A DNA stretch of 64,000 bases from Patella vulgata. Taxonomy: Eukaryota > Mollusca > Gastropoda > Patellidae. Below the pieces are notes generated by a model that was not told the origin of the DNA, made no database searches, and saw only the letters and a list, made by a program, of their open reading frames with translations. The stretch is from positions 42,023,501 through 42,087,500 of the forward strand of contig NC_065886.2 in NCBI RefSeq assembly GCF_932274485.2, read 5' to 3'. Made by a program: the position numbers and the translations under genes. This document shows positions 12,317 through 24,460 of the stretch, piece after piece. Every line of letters begins with the position of its first letter. The first letter of the stretch is position 1.

Positions 12317-12452
12317 TATATATATTACAGTTACCGATTGCATTTAATATAAATATATTGAAAAATATATTACTTATATATATATTATGAATATAGTCAC
12401 ACTTCTATAGTGTTTTTATTTCTATAATCATACACAATATATTAACAATATT
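12317..12452. repeat. AT-rich low-complexity tract
   Basis: Dense runs of ATATATAT and TATTAATA words with no clear unit. Simple sequence. Confidence 0.6.
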
Positions 12453-13082
12453 ATATTATATTGGATGGGTGGGGTTTTCAGGTACAAGATCACATACTTT
12501 GTGTACATTACATGATGTTGTCAAAAGATCTGTCAAAATGATCAAAGTGTACAACTTAAAATTGATAATGAAGTTACGATATATAGAACATTTAAGTCGT
12601 TGACTCATTATAGTTATTAAATCCGTCCTTAACAAATTTCAAATAGTAACTGAATTATATCCAAGAAACTGCTGTTTGTTTAGACATTATTCAAAATTTA
12701 AATCAGGTAGATAATTATTCTGTTTTTCTGTAACATTTCAGCATTCAGAAACAGCATGATTAGAAATTTGCCAGTAAGAACAGTAAAAAAAATCTTTCCA
12801 GACATTGCACTATTATAAACATTAAGGTGTTTCAGAATATAAAAGTACAGCTAAGTTTGTTAGCTGTAAAAACCTTTCAGACAATCACACATTGCCTCAT
12901 GCATGACTGTTTTCACTGACGGTAAAAACAATGGGAAGATTTTATTGTAGCAAAAGCTTAAAAGGTGGAATATCCCTCAATTCCCCATCCACAAACCACC
13001 ATACTGTACTGTTTTTTTACTGTCTGATTTTTTAGTGTTTACACAAATCATGAGCACAGAACAGACACAATTCCATTACCAG
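12453..13082. other. AT-rich non-coding sequence
   Basis: No gene or repeat recognised. Confidence 0.4.
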
Positions 13083-13330
13083 GAAGCCATAGTGGCTCAG
13101 TGTGTGATGTACTTGCTGATTAATCAGGAGGTCACAGGTTCACTCCTGGTGTTGGTAAACTAAGTACCTTGGGATTGTTTGTGTTGCTTCCCCTTGCCAG
13201 TGTTGCAGAAAGAGGGTCTTGCATGGAACAGTGCCTAGTTGTTTGGATGGGAAAAAAAACAGAGTCTGTGTACATGTTAGCTCTCAAAGAAAGAAAACTT
13301 TAGCGCAGGATAAGTCACTCTTTAAAGTCC
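13083..13330 (+). mobile_element. SINE family A, 5' portion with Pol III head
   Basis: The tRNA-like head is well preserved: A box TGGCTCAGTGTG (about 13093) and B box AGGTTCACTCC (about 13136). It is followed by body blocks GTTGCAGAAAGAGGGTCTTGCATGGAACAG and TAGTTGTTTGGATGGGA, which match the reverse of the body seen in minus-strand copies. The 3' part after about 13330 is lost or belongs to the separate piece at 13838. Confidence 0.75.
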
Positions 13331-13837
13331 ATTTCAGTACCCATATTGGGTTTTTTCATTTATACAAATCATAACCACAGAATAGCTACCATCATAGTCA
13401 GTCACATGTCACCAACATATTCTGTAATCATATAACTCCTCCTTATGCATCTCTGGGTAAAATGCATATTAAATATTCATTAAGCTAAAAAAAACATGCT
13501 ACTGTATTTAAAAAGAGATCACTGCGTCTTAAATTATGGTGGGCAAAGCAAAGAAAATTTTGTCTTGAAAAGTCAGAAGAAAAAAAATGATGAAATAAAG
13601 CTAATTACAATAATCAGTGATATAAAAGGTATAAACATCAAAGGATGTGTACCAAGTAACGCATGGGGTTCAAATATGTTTACTTTAAAATAAACCGCAG
13701 ACGACATGCCATTAGAAACTGTTGTATATTAATACTTGCCTTAAGGTACATATCAATGTGTGAGGCTTAACACTCATATTTTTATGGATAATTAATAGTT
13801 AAGGTATCATTAGTGTTAGTCATGTGCACAGGATTAG

Positions 13838-13942
13838 CAGTCTGATGCCGTCTTCATTAGTAAAACTTTGACTCCTAGCACACTGCATGGCGTATGCCAT
13901 CTTCATTAGCCCTTCATTAGAACTTTAAACCCCATTTCATTT
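13838..13942 (+). mobile_element. SINE family A, 3' end
   Basis: Contains TAGCACACTGCATGGCGTATGCC, CTTCATTAGCCC and the terminal AACTTTAAACCCCATTTCATTTC. A second CTTCATTAG is duplicated nearby. Confidence 0.75.
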
Positions 13943-14224
13943 CTAGCTGTCTAATGACTAGAAAATTCAAGGCCTATAACTTGATTCTGTGAGATTTTCC
14001 CAAGACTATTTCTCACACTTCCCATAAGTTGCTTCTTAGAATCCCAAGCTTAGACTTAAGGATGTCGAACTTAGGTGTAGTATTTTGTTGAGAATTAAGG
14101 TCTTTGTATATCGGTTGATAGTTTTTAAGTGGTATTCTCAGTCACAGGTCATTTTAGTTTCTTGTTGTATGATAGGCTCAGTTAAATAAGATATGCTTCC
14201 TCTTATCTATTATGCAGAATTCAG

Positions 14225-14434
14225 GACCTGGCAAGGAAAATGTCTAGTTGTTTCGATGGGATGGGATGAAAAACTGAGATCATGTATATACAATTGACAC
14301 ATGAGAAAGAGCCTCTGACAGTTTCAGAATAAGAGCAGGCTATAGCACCACTGTCCTAGCTCATGGCATGACACATGCCTGTCTTCATTAGCAGAAAAGT
14401 TACACGTTAATTGATCAATTCCATTTCATTTCAC
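14225..14434 (+). mobile_element. SINE family A, 5'-truncated copy
   Basis: Starts in the body (CTGGCAAGGAAAATGTCTAGTTGTTTCGATGGGA, with the GATGGGA word doubled), continues through GATGAAAAACTGAGATC and CTGTCTTCATTAGCAG, and ends at CCATTTCATTTCA. The central part is shortened. Confidence 0.75.
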
Positions 14435-14487
14435 GTACAAGAGATCCTACATAAAGGCTGCAGTAATGGAGTTGTCTTGACAAAAAC

Positions 14488-14625
14488 TTCTGGGGTTTAA
14501 CCTCCACCCAATACAAACTAGGTCAATGTGGGACAAACATAATATGGTACAATTTGGAGACAACCCGCAAGATTCAGCATACAACTCTTCTCCTTGCCCA
14601 ATACCATGACACACGAATCTATGAC
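14488..14625 (-). mobile_element. SINE family B, partial copy
   Basis: GGGGTTTAACCTCCACCCAATACAAACTAGGTCAATGTGGGAC, followed by AATATGGTACAATTT, is the reverse of the family B 3' end. The remainder is diverged and the tRNA-like head is not recognisable. Confidence 0.6.
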
Positions 14626-15075
14626 AGATCCAAAACGCATTTGTTTCAGAAACCCAAGCCCTCTTTAGTAGCATCTCACACATAATCATAGCAAATTGTC
14701 ATATTTTAGTCTCAAAATAACCAGAGTATTGTGTATACAAAATGTCAAACTCCATGCATTTAATTCTATTTGATATCAATCAGATGATAAAATGATTCTC
14801 CAATGCCCTCTCTTTAAGTATAAATATATAGCACCACATGGAGTTTATTGATGTTGTCCAGTGTTTATGGACAATTACTATCTTTAAGAGCTAGTGGTGA
14901 TGAGAAAATAGTGGTATATATCATTAATAATACAGATGAGTCTATTCATGTAATAGAAATATACATCGGTAAACATCACAGTAATGCAAATGAAATAGGG
15001 TTTAATGATATTTATTATTCTTTTATAATGTATAATCATAGACATATCTTTGTGATTTGATTTAGTAGGATAAGA

Positions 15076-15376
15076 TTGAAATGGAGTTTGATCATGCCGA
15101 GACTAACATTACAGTAATTTGTGCAATGGTATGGAAGTGAATTTTGCTTGGACAGTGGTGTTTCCACCTACTCTTCATCAAATTATATCTGTTGAGGGTT
15201 AGTTCACATGAATGAGGTTGTTTTTGGTCGCATCTTATCAGTCCCCCAGGCACTACATCCTTGGCAAATGTTAACCAGGTTCGGACAACCCCAGAGCTTT
15301 TCTCAGCCCACCGTGATTCGAACCTGGAGCATCCTAGTTCAAAATCCAGTACTCTTGTCTCTGGACAACCAAGGGC
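15076..15376 (-). mobile_element. SINE family A, diverged near-full-length copy
   Basis: The left edge GAAATGGAGTTTGATC corresponds to the SINE 3' tip. GAATTTTGCTTGGACAGTGG and CCTACTCTTCATCAAATTATATCTG match the body. GTGATTCGAACCTGGAGCAT near 15320 is the reverse of a B-box-bearing head (GGTTCGAATCAC). Two overlapping forward frames of 130 and 90 codons lie on this copy and are by-products. Confidence 0.7.
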
Positions 15377-15790
15377 ATCTCGTACGTCGAATAACAGAAT
15401 TATATCAAATCTCCAATATGAGATGCATTATTGTTTCCCATCCAGATCTGAATCAATCAAGAACATCTTTAACATCAATACAAATGTTTTATCAGACAGT
15501 ATGTTTTTGTTGTTGGTTAAATTTGACCTATAATAAGGTAACTATCAAGAGTGTATTTAGATGTACCCCATACTGGTTGACCCTACAGCTAAATGTGTAG
15601 ACCTTGTAATTATAACCAGGGTTTATTAAGGTGTTAATTTGAGGTCTGGGGTGATCTGAGGTTAATATCAGCTATAATATATCACAGTTGGTGATACAAA
15701 GATAGTCACCTTTTATCTCTAAATACAATATGGTAACATATGTACATAGAGAATTGTAGTTACCGTACTAGTCCTCATACAAATATTCAA

Positions 15791-15855
15791 ATTTGAATAG
15801 TGTTTCAAGGCTATTTGAATAGTTTTTCAAGGCTATTTGAATAGATTTTTGAAAT
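15791..15855. repeat. 22-bp tandem repeat
   Basis: The unit CTATTTGAATAGTTTTTCAAGG is repeated about 2.8 times with a 22-bp period (ATTTGAATAG at 15791, 15813 and 15835). Confidence 0.8.
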
Positions 15856-15897
15856 AGGAACTGGTTCCATACACTTGATAATCGTTTCTTCTGGTCC

Positions 15898-15968
15898 TTT
15901 GAGTGATGCGCCTTCATTAGCCCAGTCAGAGTAGAACAGTAGGACGTTAAATCCCATTTCATTTTATT
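15898..15968 (+). mobile_element. SINE family A, 3' fragment
   Basis: GATGCGCCTTCATTAGCCCAGTCAGAGTAGAACAGTAGGACGTTAAATCCCATTTCATTTTATTTC is the terminal part of the family, severely 5'-truncated or left over from a larger copy. Confidence 0.8.
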
Positions 15969-17863
15969 TCCTTTGGGCGATGCTCTTCAAAAAAGCCTAA
16001 GACTCAACCAATTCCAGTATGACCGACATGACACTTAGCAGGCTTGTTCTTGGACAATTCTGCATTGATTGACAGACTTAATTTTTGATATGACAATTTC
16101 AAGATGGCTGCAGTGAACACATGCTAACTATAGGTTTCTGGTTCGTATAGTAAGGTTCTACTTGTTTTGATATTTGTTATGTGATGTCAATTAAAACAAA
16201 AGGAATATAATTCAATAAATCCAGAATTTTGTAAAATGTTGCATCCAGAGTATGTTTGCAATGAGAATCTAATATGCTATTAATACAAATTAAAATACAT
16301 CAAAAACCAAATTATGGCAACATTTAAGCTCTTTAAACTCTCATTTTTTAAATATTGATTTTAGAAATTATTTTTAGTACATATAGAGCATATTAACTCA
16401 ACCAAATTCATCAATATTAAATTTGTGTCAGGCACCTAAAAACATCAAATTATAATTACTTGCAGAATGTTCTACATAACCTCCATGTGCATAAATTATT
16501 CATCATGAACACATGTTAATCCTGTCTAGCATCATACAACCAATGTATTATAGTATTATTCAATGTATATCTTGTTTAACCAGATTTCTATTAAATAATT
16601 ATATATCCTGAATAAAGGTATTGTTAAATAATTGGTAGTTGTCTCAATGAATATAATCCTCTAACTGATGTATTCTCTTTAATAAACAAGGACAATAAAG
16701 AAAGGGTCGTCTCGAGGACTAGGTTCTCATGAACATTACACTATTGAGAACAACTTTTCCCACAGTATACATATATACACACACAATATGTTTAACATTT
16801 TTTTTAAAAAATATCTGCATCTATATACGAGAAAACCTACTCAATTGTCAATTTCTATATTAAGCAGGTTTAAACATGATAAGTAGAAGCCAAGCGTTTT
16901 CTTTCATTTAATACAATACGGCGTGTAGAATTGGGTTTAAAGCATTAAAGGTAAATTATACTCGTATTTGCTGTACTTATTTAGTTTCCTTGCAAACAGA
17001 CGCGAAGTGAATTGAAGATATACAAGATGTAATTGTTGAAAAATATTGACATATGATTGAGATCTGAAATCTGTATTGTCAATATTTTTGGCTACCTTTC
17101 TTGAGTGCTTGTCTTACGATTATCTAAATGGACAACTCGATGGCTTTACAATCACAAATACACTTGATACGTCCAAGAAACGGCAAAGGTTATAGAGCAA
17201 ATATGTTCTTTTAAGTCACCCATAGATACAAATATACCAATAATACTTATCTTTGTTTATGCATACCAAATGTTCGTCATGTTTTATTGCTAAAATAAAA
17301 GGTGTTCTTAAGGTGTTCTGAAGGTCACCTGGAAGCTCTAATCTGTAAGGATGACTGGACAGGAAACAAATGTTTGCTAACATATTTTTTATTTTTTATC
17401 AAATCTAATTGCACGTAAATATTTCTACATGAGTTGCATGAAAAGAATTACTTTGCTCGTATATAAGAAGAGGTTAAATTTTATTAATGGTCAAAGCTGG
17501 TGTCTGATGTTAAGTTTATAATCATAAATGTAGCAGTTAAATTGGATTCTCATATGAGGAATTCACATAGTTATAAAACTGGTTTTGATACCTCTGCATA
17601 CAGAATGGACCATATGATTTTTGGGACCTCTTGAAATTTATTCTCTAATATTAAAAGATGCCTCAAATATAGCATCTTTTCTAGAAGTATAAGACTGGTT
17701 TTATTGTTTATTTGTTGAAATCATATGAGATTTGGAGGATCTGTAAAATGAATCTAGTAATTGTCCTTTAAAATAACTTAACCAAACTATCTGGTTCCAC
17801 CCATTAAAATATAATATATGCTAGTAAAACAAAACAATCTCTTTAATATCAAATATAACAGCT
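15969..17863. other. AT-rich unique sequence
   Basis: No gene or transposon recognised. At 17299-17332 the words AAGGTGTTCT, TAAGGTGTTCT and GAAGGTCACC follow each other at 11-bp steps, reported separately as a possible binding-site cluster. Confidence 0.4.
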
Positions 17864-17867
17864 TTAA

Positions 17868-18080
17868 CCCTTTGATAATCCCAGTTCTTTGACAGAAATT
17901 AGTGAAAAGTGCTATATTAATACAGGTACATCCCAAAATTGCCGTTCTGCCTCAATCGGCCCAAGATATCTTAATAGCTTTCTGTATTAATATGACCATT
18001 TACTAGTTTGTGTGGGTGTAATAGCTCTGCAAGTGACTTGGTGGTTTCCAGCGGTTTGCGGCGGTATGAGTGCTAAAGGG
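17868..18080. mobile_element. piggyBac-type MITE
   Basis: A 213-bp element flanked on both sides by TTAA (17864-17867 and 18081-18084). The ends are CCCTTTGATAATC at the left and, read inward from the right, CCCTTTAGCACTC, so the inverted repeat is short (CCCTTT plus scattered matches). A perfect internal 12-bp inverted repeat pairs ATATTAATACAG (17914-17925) with CTGTATTAATAT (17982-17993). The TTAA target and CCCTTT ends fit piggyBac-mobilised elements. No coding capacity. Confidence 0.72.
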
Positions 18081-18310
18081 TTAAATTATTTTTTTCACCC
18101 CAAGAAATAAGAAGCAAAATTTCCTGATGAAGAAAGATTCAATATCAGTACCTGGTAGATAATACCATCTGAATTCAATATCTTAATCATCCGTCAAGAT
18201 GATCCTTTTCCAGAATTCAAAACTTTTCAAACTTTCAGTGTTCATGTACAATTGGTTTTCCTCATGGATATTATTCAACACTAATTGGGGATTAATTTGT
18301 TTACAGAATA

Positions 18311-18375
18311 CAAACAATTCATAATAACAATCATATACAAACAGTTGACAATAACAATCATATACAAACAATTCT
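18311..18375. repeat. 27-bp tandem repeat
   Basis: CAAACAATTCATAATAACAATCATATA and a near copy follow each other at 18311 and 18338, with a partial third unit at 18365. Period 27 bp. Confidence 0.85.
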
Positions 18376-18900
18376 CAACCAAACTTGAACCAAGCCATTT
18401 AATTAAACAAACCCGTGTCACATGCTCTTTAATAACAAAAGTAAAGATATGGCTGAGTTGACCGTTTGGTCTTCCTTCTATTTGACGGACAGGTGAAATC
18501 AGAAACACAAACAACGCCCACCTGTTGTAAATGATCTTTTGACCAGGTATCCAATTGTTATTAATTTATCATTAGTCTTACTTCTTCGGCCATTAGAACT
18601 AATACGAACTGTCTTTTAAACATATGGTTTGACAACTCTTTCCCTTTCTTCTTTTGACTCAGGTAGAAGAAATAATGGTGCTTGATGGGAGTTTAATACA
18701 GACTTCCTACAACTTTCTATTACCTGTGACCATTTACCTGTTTGTGATATCATTATTAATGACTTGATTCTCAGTCAAGGTTAAAACCATTCTTAATGAA
18801 GTCTTACGAGGACACACTTTGATTTAATTATTCCTTGTCTTTGTAGAACCATTAACAAAGATTGGTATCGGTATTAAACACCAGATAAAATATTAATGAT

Positions 18901-19141
18901 AAAAAAATGAAATGGGGTTTAACGTCTTACTCTTCAGCTCCGACTGGTCAAATGAAGACGGGCATAAGCCATATGGTGTGCTATGAGAGAAATTTTGCCC
19001 AGATAGTAGCGCTACAGCCTACTCTTATTATCGAATTACAACTGCCAAGGGATCTTTTATGTGCACATCAATGTGTACCTGGGGCCCCAGTTTTTTGTCC
19101 CATCCGAATGGCTAGATATCTGTCCTTGTTAGGCTTTCTGT
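18901..19141 (-). mobile_element. SINE family A, 5'-truncated copy
   Basis: The left edge is AAAAAAATGAAATGGGGTTTAACGTC. The body is well matched through GTCCCATCCGAATGGCTAG and CTGTCCTTGTTAGG, where it stops before the head. TATTAATG occurs immediately outside both ends (18891-18898, 19142-19149) and may be a target-site duplication. A 108-codon forward frame on it is not a gene. Confidence 0.85.
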
Positions 19142-19579
19142 TATTAATGGGAGTACAAGGGTTGTGTTTACTTGACAACCCCAAAAAATCCATTTTTTTT
19201 CTACACCCTCTTGTTTTAAAGGAGAGTGCCTGAAGCAGTATCTTAAATAGTTTTTAATTAAAGGTCAGTATTCCAGATTAAAGGGCAAATATAGAGTTTC
19301 AGACTATACACAACAAAAAAATATTCTTACTAAAAACTGAAGTGGTCTAAATATTATTCAAATCAATATGACCATATCTTTTATTGATTTTACACCACCA
19401 TATTTATTGTTACTGATAACTGAATGCCTGAAGGATAACTCAATTATATCCATAACACTGTGCTCAGGATGGTATCTAACCTACAGAACACTGTTTTTTG
19501 CTAATATCTGAATAAGTAAAATGGTTATTAGTCTGCTGGCACATTGAGGTTTTAATGAAAAGATTATCACAAAAAATCT

Positions 19580-19791
19580 CAGTAGCGTGCAGGGGCAGGC
19601 AGCAAGGGTGTCAAACTAAATTAAGTTTTTGAAATTTGAAATTGTCACTGTTAGTTGAACAAGCTGCCTTACTTAATTTCATCTGATTTTTACATGTCTT
19701 TCTTAATGAGTTCTAGGTCCTTTACTTGAGTCTTAGGGGTACACAATCAAGGAGATGGCCCAGGACACCATCAAACTTCTGTACACAACTG
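19580..19791. mobile_element. hAT-like MITE, family 2, copy 1
   Basis: Homologous to 24036-24254 through TTTTGAAATTTGAAATTGTC, AACAAGCTGCC, CATGTCTTTCTTA and TACTTGAGTC. The ends CAGTAGCGTGCAGGGG and, reversed, CAGTTGTGTACAGAAG form an imperfect inverted repeat (11 of 16). Flanking duplications are not clean here, so the boundaries are approximate. Confidence 0.55.
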
Positions 19792-20696
19792 CCAAAAATT
19801 CTCTTCACAAACAATCCTGATTCCTTTTCTCATTTACTTGGGGACTTCACACAAAAAAATGATTTCTGTTTTATATGATACTGGTATTTCAATATCCACA
19901 TTTACATTTATATCTAGCAACTGTCTGACAAGGAAATAGACAAATTTCAGTTATGTTTTAACCAAATTCAATCTGTTTAGGCAAAATTTGAGTATTTTTT
20001 ACGTTTTTTTGAATGGATTAATGTATATAAACACATAACTAGACATTTATAATTAAGCAGTCACAAAATATAATCCATCATCCTGTACTTCCAGTCATCT
20101 ATACTCATATGACCAGAAGCAATATATCATATATTTTTTTTTAAAAAAAAGACGAGATTGACATCTGAATCGATAAATTCCTTAAAGGGACTTTCACGGA
20201 GGAACTATGTACCAGCTCATAAAAAATTATAATGAACGCAAACAGATGAATGTCTGTCTACCACACAAGGTGTAAAATGCACCAAAATAACACAGATGTG
20301 GATTGGTCAGCCCCAGGGCAATATCACTCAATATACACCAGTTAACAGCCAATATCTAAAGAGTTTAAAGAAATATGATGAGATAAGTAGTAAATGAGGT
20401 GTTTATTTACTATAAGTAGACAACAATAGGATAAAGGGATTAACACATGCCTTTCTTTAACCTAGATAATTGGTACTATTACTAAAATAGTTGATACTAT
20501 TCAATTGAGGTCAAACATGGTATCACATGTCACCATCGTTTTGGATGGAATATTACATAATAGTCAAGATGGTGAAATGCAACTTTTGTTGAAATCTCTC
20601 CACCATATCCCTTTGGTGGTCTTGAGATAAGGAAAGGAAGAACAGAAAACAGTTTTAAGATACCTACAATATGGTCTATATATGGAGGAAGTGATA

Positions 20697-20985
20697 AAAT
20701 GGGGTTTATTGTCCACTAAATACAAACTACATCATTTTTCAACTAAATTACTAGTTAAATGTTCATGTTATCATTCATTCATCGATGCATCCCCAGAATA
20801 TGTTAGGATTACAAATGATGTCTTGTTATTAAGTTATCTACAATTGCTTGACTAAGATAAGATTGTTCCGAGCAAATACAAACACAAGGCCGGCAACTTT
20901 CTCTCAAAACGCATATGTCGAACCCTGGACCTCCTGGTTACTGAGCCAGTGTTTTACTCAGAATCAGTGAAACCAGACAAACTTT
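20697..20985 (-). mobile_element. Degenerate SINE with B-like 3' end
   Basis: AAAATGGGGTTTATTGTCCACTAAATACAAACTA (20697-20732) matches the reverse of the family B 3' end. GTCGAACCCTGGACCTCCTGGTTACTGAGCC (about 20929-20960) matches a reversed tRNA-like head closer to family A. Whether these are one old element or two is unclear. Confidence 0.45.
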
Positions 20986-21484
20986 AGTATCTTATGCATA
21001 CACTTTAGACCATTTGGTTATAACCTGCTGGTGATCCAAATCATTCAATATTTCTGAATACTACCGATAACTAAGCATATAACCTGAAACCTTTATGATA
21101 AAAATACAAACCGTTTTACAACATTTGTCTGTATGAAATACCATCAACAGTACCTTAGTGTTGTGAAGTTCATTGTTTATAGGTATATTGTACTAATTAA
21201 CATATCTGCCAGTGATATCAGTATGTCGGTGCCATATGGTTTGTCACTCTATTGTTACCGACTGACATCAACATATTGTATGTTACAAGTTAAATGACAT
21301 GATGAAGTTTATCGTCATATTGCACCTGAAACCCTTTAGATATACACAGAGCCAGATCCAGATTGTGTAGGCTACTGGTACTGTGAGGCTCCCAGAAAGA
21401 GAGCTGTGTTGTAAATCTCCCAAGAATTTACCCATAGGAATGGACAGTACAGTATTTCCTTTTGCTGTTGAAAAGGGTTCACTT

Positions 21485-21570
21485 AATCAGTAAAATTGAT
21501 CCATATTTTAGTCCCAAAATTACCTAGTCTGAGTTGAGTGGATGTGAAACTCCATTTCTCTATCTTTCCT
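21485..21570 (+). mobile_element. SINE family B, 3' fragment
   Basis: TTTTAGTCCCAAAATTACCTAGTCTGAGTTGAGTGGATGTGAAACTCCATTTCTCTATC matches the last part of family B up to its TC-rich tail. Confidence 0.75.
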
Positions 21571-21963
21571 TTAAATCTGTTTGAAATATCAGACTATATT
21601 TCTTGTTCAATAATAATATATGTTTAAAAGAAAGTAAGGGATCTATAAATGTCACACATTGGTTATACCAGAGCAATGATTAAACAGTATTTTGATATAT
21701 AAATAACAGAGAAAGTGTGGATCACACAGGCCACTGGTAAGAAAACAATTATAGGCTCATTTTACAAGCTATGCTGACCTTAATTTGTTTATTTAATTTG
21801 TTCAAAGAATCTTTTTACTCATGTAAAAGTATCAAATGATAATATTATCATAACACTATGTTTATCTATGTATATGTACCTGTGGGTTTCTATATTCTGA
21901 GTACATAAAATATCATTGATATATTATTATCATAATCTTTAAAAACTTGACACCTTTATTTTT

Positions 21964-22292
21964 AAATGAAAGGAAATGGGATTTAACACACTACTTTTCT
22001 GATCCAGCCAGGATAATAAAATGTGCATTATGCAATGCAGTGTATGAGGAAATTTGGCCCATTATTTCAAATTATAACTGTCAAGGGTTCTTTTACTTGT
22101 ACACCAACGTCTTCACAGACTTCAGTTTTTTGTCCCATTGAAACAACTAGACACTTCTCATTACCACATCCTCCTCCTTCTCCACTGACAATGGGAAACC
22201 ACATCGGAAAATTCTGGGGAAATTTTTCGCATGATCGAACCTAGGATCTCCAGTTAAGTAAGACAGCACCTTCATCACTGAGCCACCTTGGC
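21964..22292 (-). mobile_element. SINE family A, near-full-length diverged copy
   Basis: Runs from the tail (ATGAAAGGAAATGGGATTTAAC) through CTGTCAAGGGTTCTTTTAC and TTTTTTGTCCCATTGAAACAACTAGAC to the reversed head. The head has ATGATCGAACCTAGGATCTCC (B box) and CACTGAGCCACCTTGGCTCGC (A box). All parts of the family are present in order, although strongly diverged. Confidence 0.8.
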
Positions 22293-24035
22293 TCGCTTTA
22301 TTTTGCCAACAAAGTACCAAATTTCAATGAAGTGATAATATGCTGGTCAGATGCCTATATTAACGGGTCTACAAATTGTGGAAATCATTAGGCCTGCTTA
22401 ACTTTGCAATCTGAAAACCATGGTGGTGAAGATAAACTAGTTTTAAAAAACAAAACCCAGCTCCATATACCTGTCTTTGGGTAAGTTATTCTTTAAAGCT
22501 CATTCATCTTGGTCGGCTGACTTTTAGAATTGAACATTCCAGAAAATTGGGATGGGATTATATTTCGTTAACTATTATGTCTTGTTTCCAAAAGATTGCT
22601 CATTTGACTTTTACAAAAAATTTACCATGGCCAGACAGACTACAATTAGTCTTGATCCTCATGGGGGTCTCACTGAAGTCCAGACAAACTCAAATGGTCT
22701 GATTTGTTTCCTGAACAAAGACATGAATACTTTATAATATCACTGAGATATCTTTACACTTTCCAAATGAAAAATTAAATATTCATTTCTTCCGTCTTCA
22801 TACTTATCTTTTAAACAAATCTTTGTCTGCAATTTAAATTTAAACACAAGTTAATGCTCTATTAACCTATACCAAATAGAATTTACTATAGGCAGGGAAT
22901 GGCTGGACCCTCTCCTGCTATGACAGAGCATTTATTTCTTTCTCCTACAGTCATCGATATAACATAGAACAAAAAAATGTGCAAAGCATTGCCGCCATCA
23001 TGTACATGCATGCAACTAAATTAGCAGAAATATTTTCTCAGAGCTTCTGATTTTATAAAATTCTCGGGTAATCCTCTGGAACTTTTCCTTCTCAAATTCC
23101 TGAACACGCCCTTGGAATTCCCAGGGAATTCTAACTATAATTACTAACAACCAGATTCAGCAGTACCCCTGATCACAAAAAGTTCGAAGACCTATTTCTA
23201 CAGTAGCTTTTAAACAATTTTTGCAAACAAAACCAATTCATCCTCCAGTTATCTTCTGCATAAAATTAAAGGTAATTAAGAATCAGTTCTTATCCATAAA
23301 TTTTCTTGAGACACAGCAACATCATTACATGACTCAATTTTCATTTCTTCTCTCATCTGTCAACTTTTCACAAAGAAACCTGTCCAATTTTGTGTTGGTG
23401 CTGGCATTAATTAGGGAAAAAACATCCTTTTAAAGAAAATTGGAACATTGTTAAAATATTAATTAGATACCTGAAACATGTAGCCTTAAATACACCACCA
23501 TATCTCCATGTTACTTTCTCTTTCTTCTATTTCTTTTGTCATTTTCATTAATTAACATGCTGGTAACATCTCAAATATTCCAATTCTTTTGTAAGCTAAA
23601 ACCTGATTCCCTACACTAAAGCTTTCAAATGAAGAACTATACCAATTAATGCACACTTTTTGTATATTTTCTTGCTAAAATGCATAGACCAATCTGGTTG
23701 ATGTTTTGTTTTTTACGAGAATCTGGTCATCTTTATGATTGACAGGTGATATGAAGTACATCATGTTTTTGTTACAGACACCTGGCTACAACCAACATCA
23801 AAGGCCAAAGATGTAAAACAATATCAGAGTTCACTATATCTATAACTAAATTCTGCTGAACGTAAAATTAATTAATTTTTCACAGTGCAGTCTTTTTTAT
23901 GACTTTTGAACCTGCTTTGCGACATCTAAAATAGCAGGTATTGATAAATTTATGTCTTAAGTACAATTAACATGAAATAAAGTTTCTAAGATCTACAAAA
24001 CCCTTTTTTTTCTTAATTAAATATTATGATAATAA
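22293..24035. other. AT-rich unique sequence
   Basis: No gene or repeat recognised. A CAGGGAATGGCTGGACC stretch near 22894 resembles a hAT end, but no partner end was found. Confidence 0.4.
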
Positions 24036-24254
24036 CAGTTGTGTGCAGAGAGGGGACATCCAATTAAAGATTGGAATTAAAGTAAGTCTTTTGAAATTTG
24101 AAATTATCGCTGTTCACTTTGTTGCACAAGCTGCCCTTCTTACTTAACATGTCTTCCTTTCTCACAATTCTGTGAATCTGGCCCTGTACTTGAGTTGTGG
24201 GGCCGCATTCAAGGAATTAGCCCCTGGCATCACAGAAACCTCTGAATGCCACTG
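24036..24254. mobile_element. hAT-like MITE, family 2, copy 2
   Basis: A 219-bp element starting CAGTTGTGTGCAGAGA and ending with the reverse of CAGTGGCATTCAGAGG (11 of 16 paired). The flanks GATAATAA (24028-24035) and CATACTAA (24255-24262) agree at 6 of 8 positions, as expected of an old 8-bp duplication. The interior matches 19580-19791. Confidence 0.6.
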
Positions 24255-24460
24255 CATACTAAGCCATGGACCAAGTAATAATTAAGCAGAAATTTCTACA
24301 GAAAACATTTTGTTATATCGATGCTACATGTAATTACAGCAAATTCAAAAGGACTGCGTGGGAAGATAATCCTGCAAAGAATACTGCTCTGAAATTTTCC
24401 ATTGTTTGAGAAAAGGAATTGCAATTAATTATATACCATCTAGAGAAGTAAAACGTTATA

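Noticed and set aside
15208-15600. 130-codon plus-strand frame, the longest in the window
   Set aside because: Its first part overlies a reversed, diverged SINE A copy (15076-15376) including the reversed B box. No domain is recognisable.
18907-19233. 108-codon plus-strand frame
   Set aside because: Lies on the reversed SINE A copy 18901-19141.
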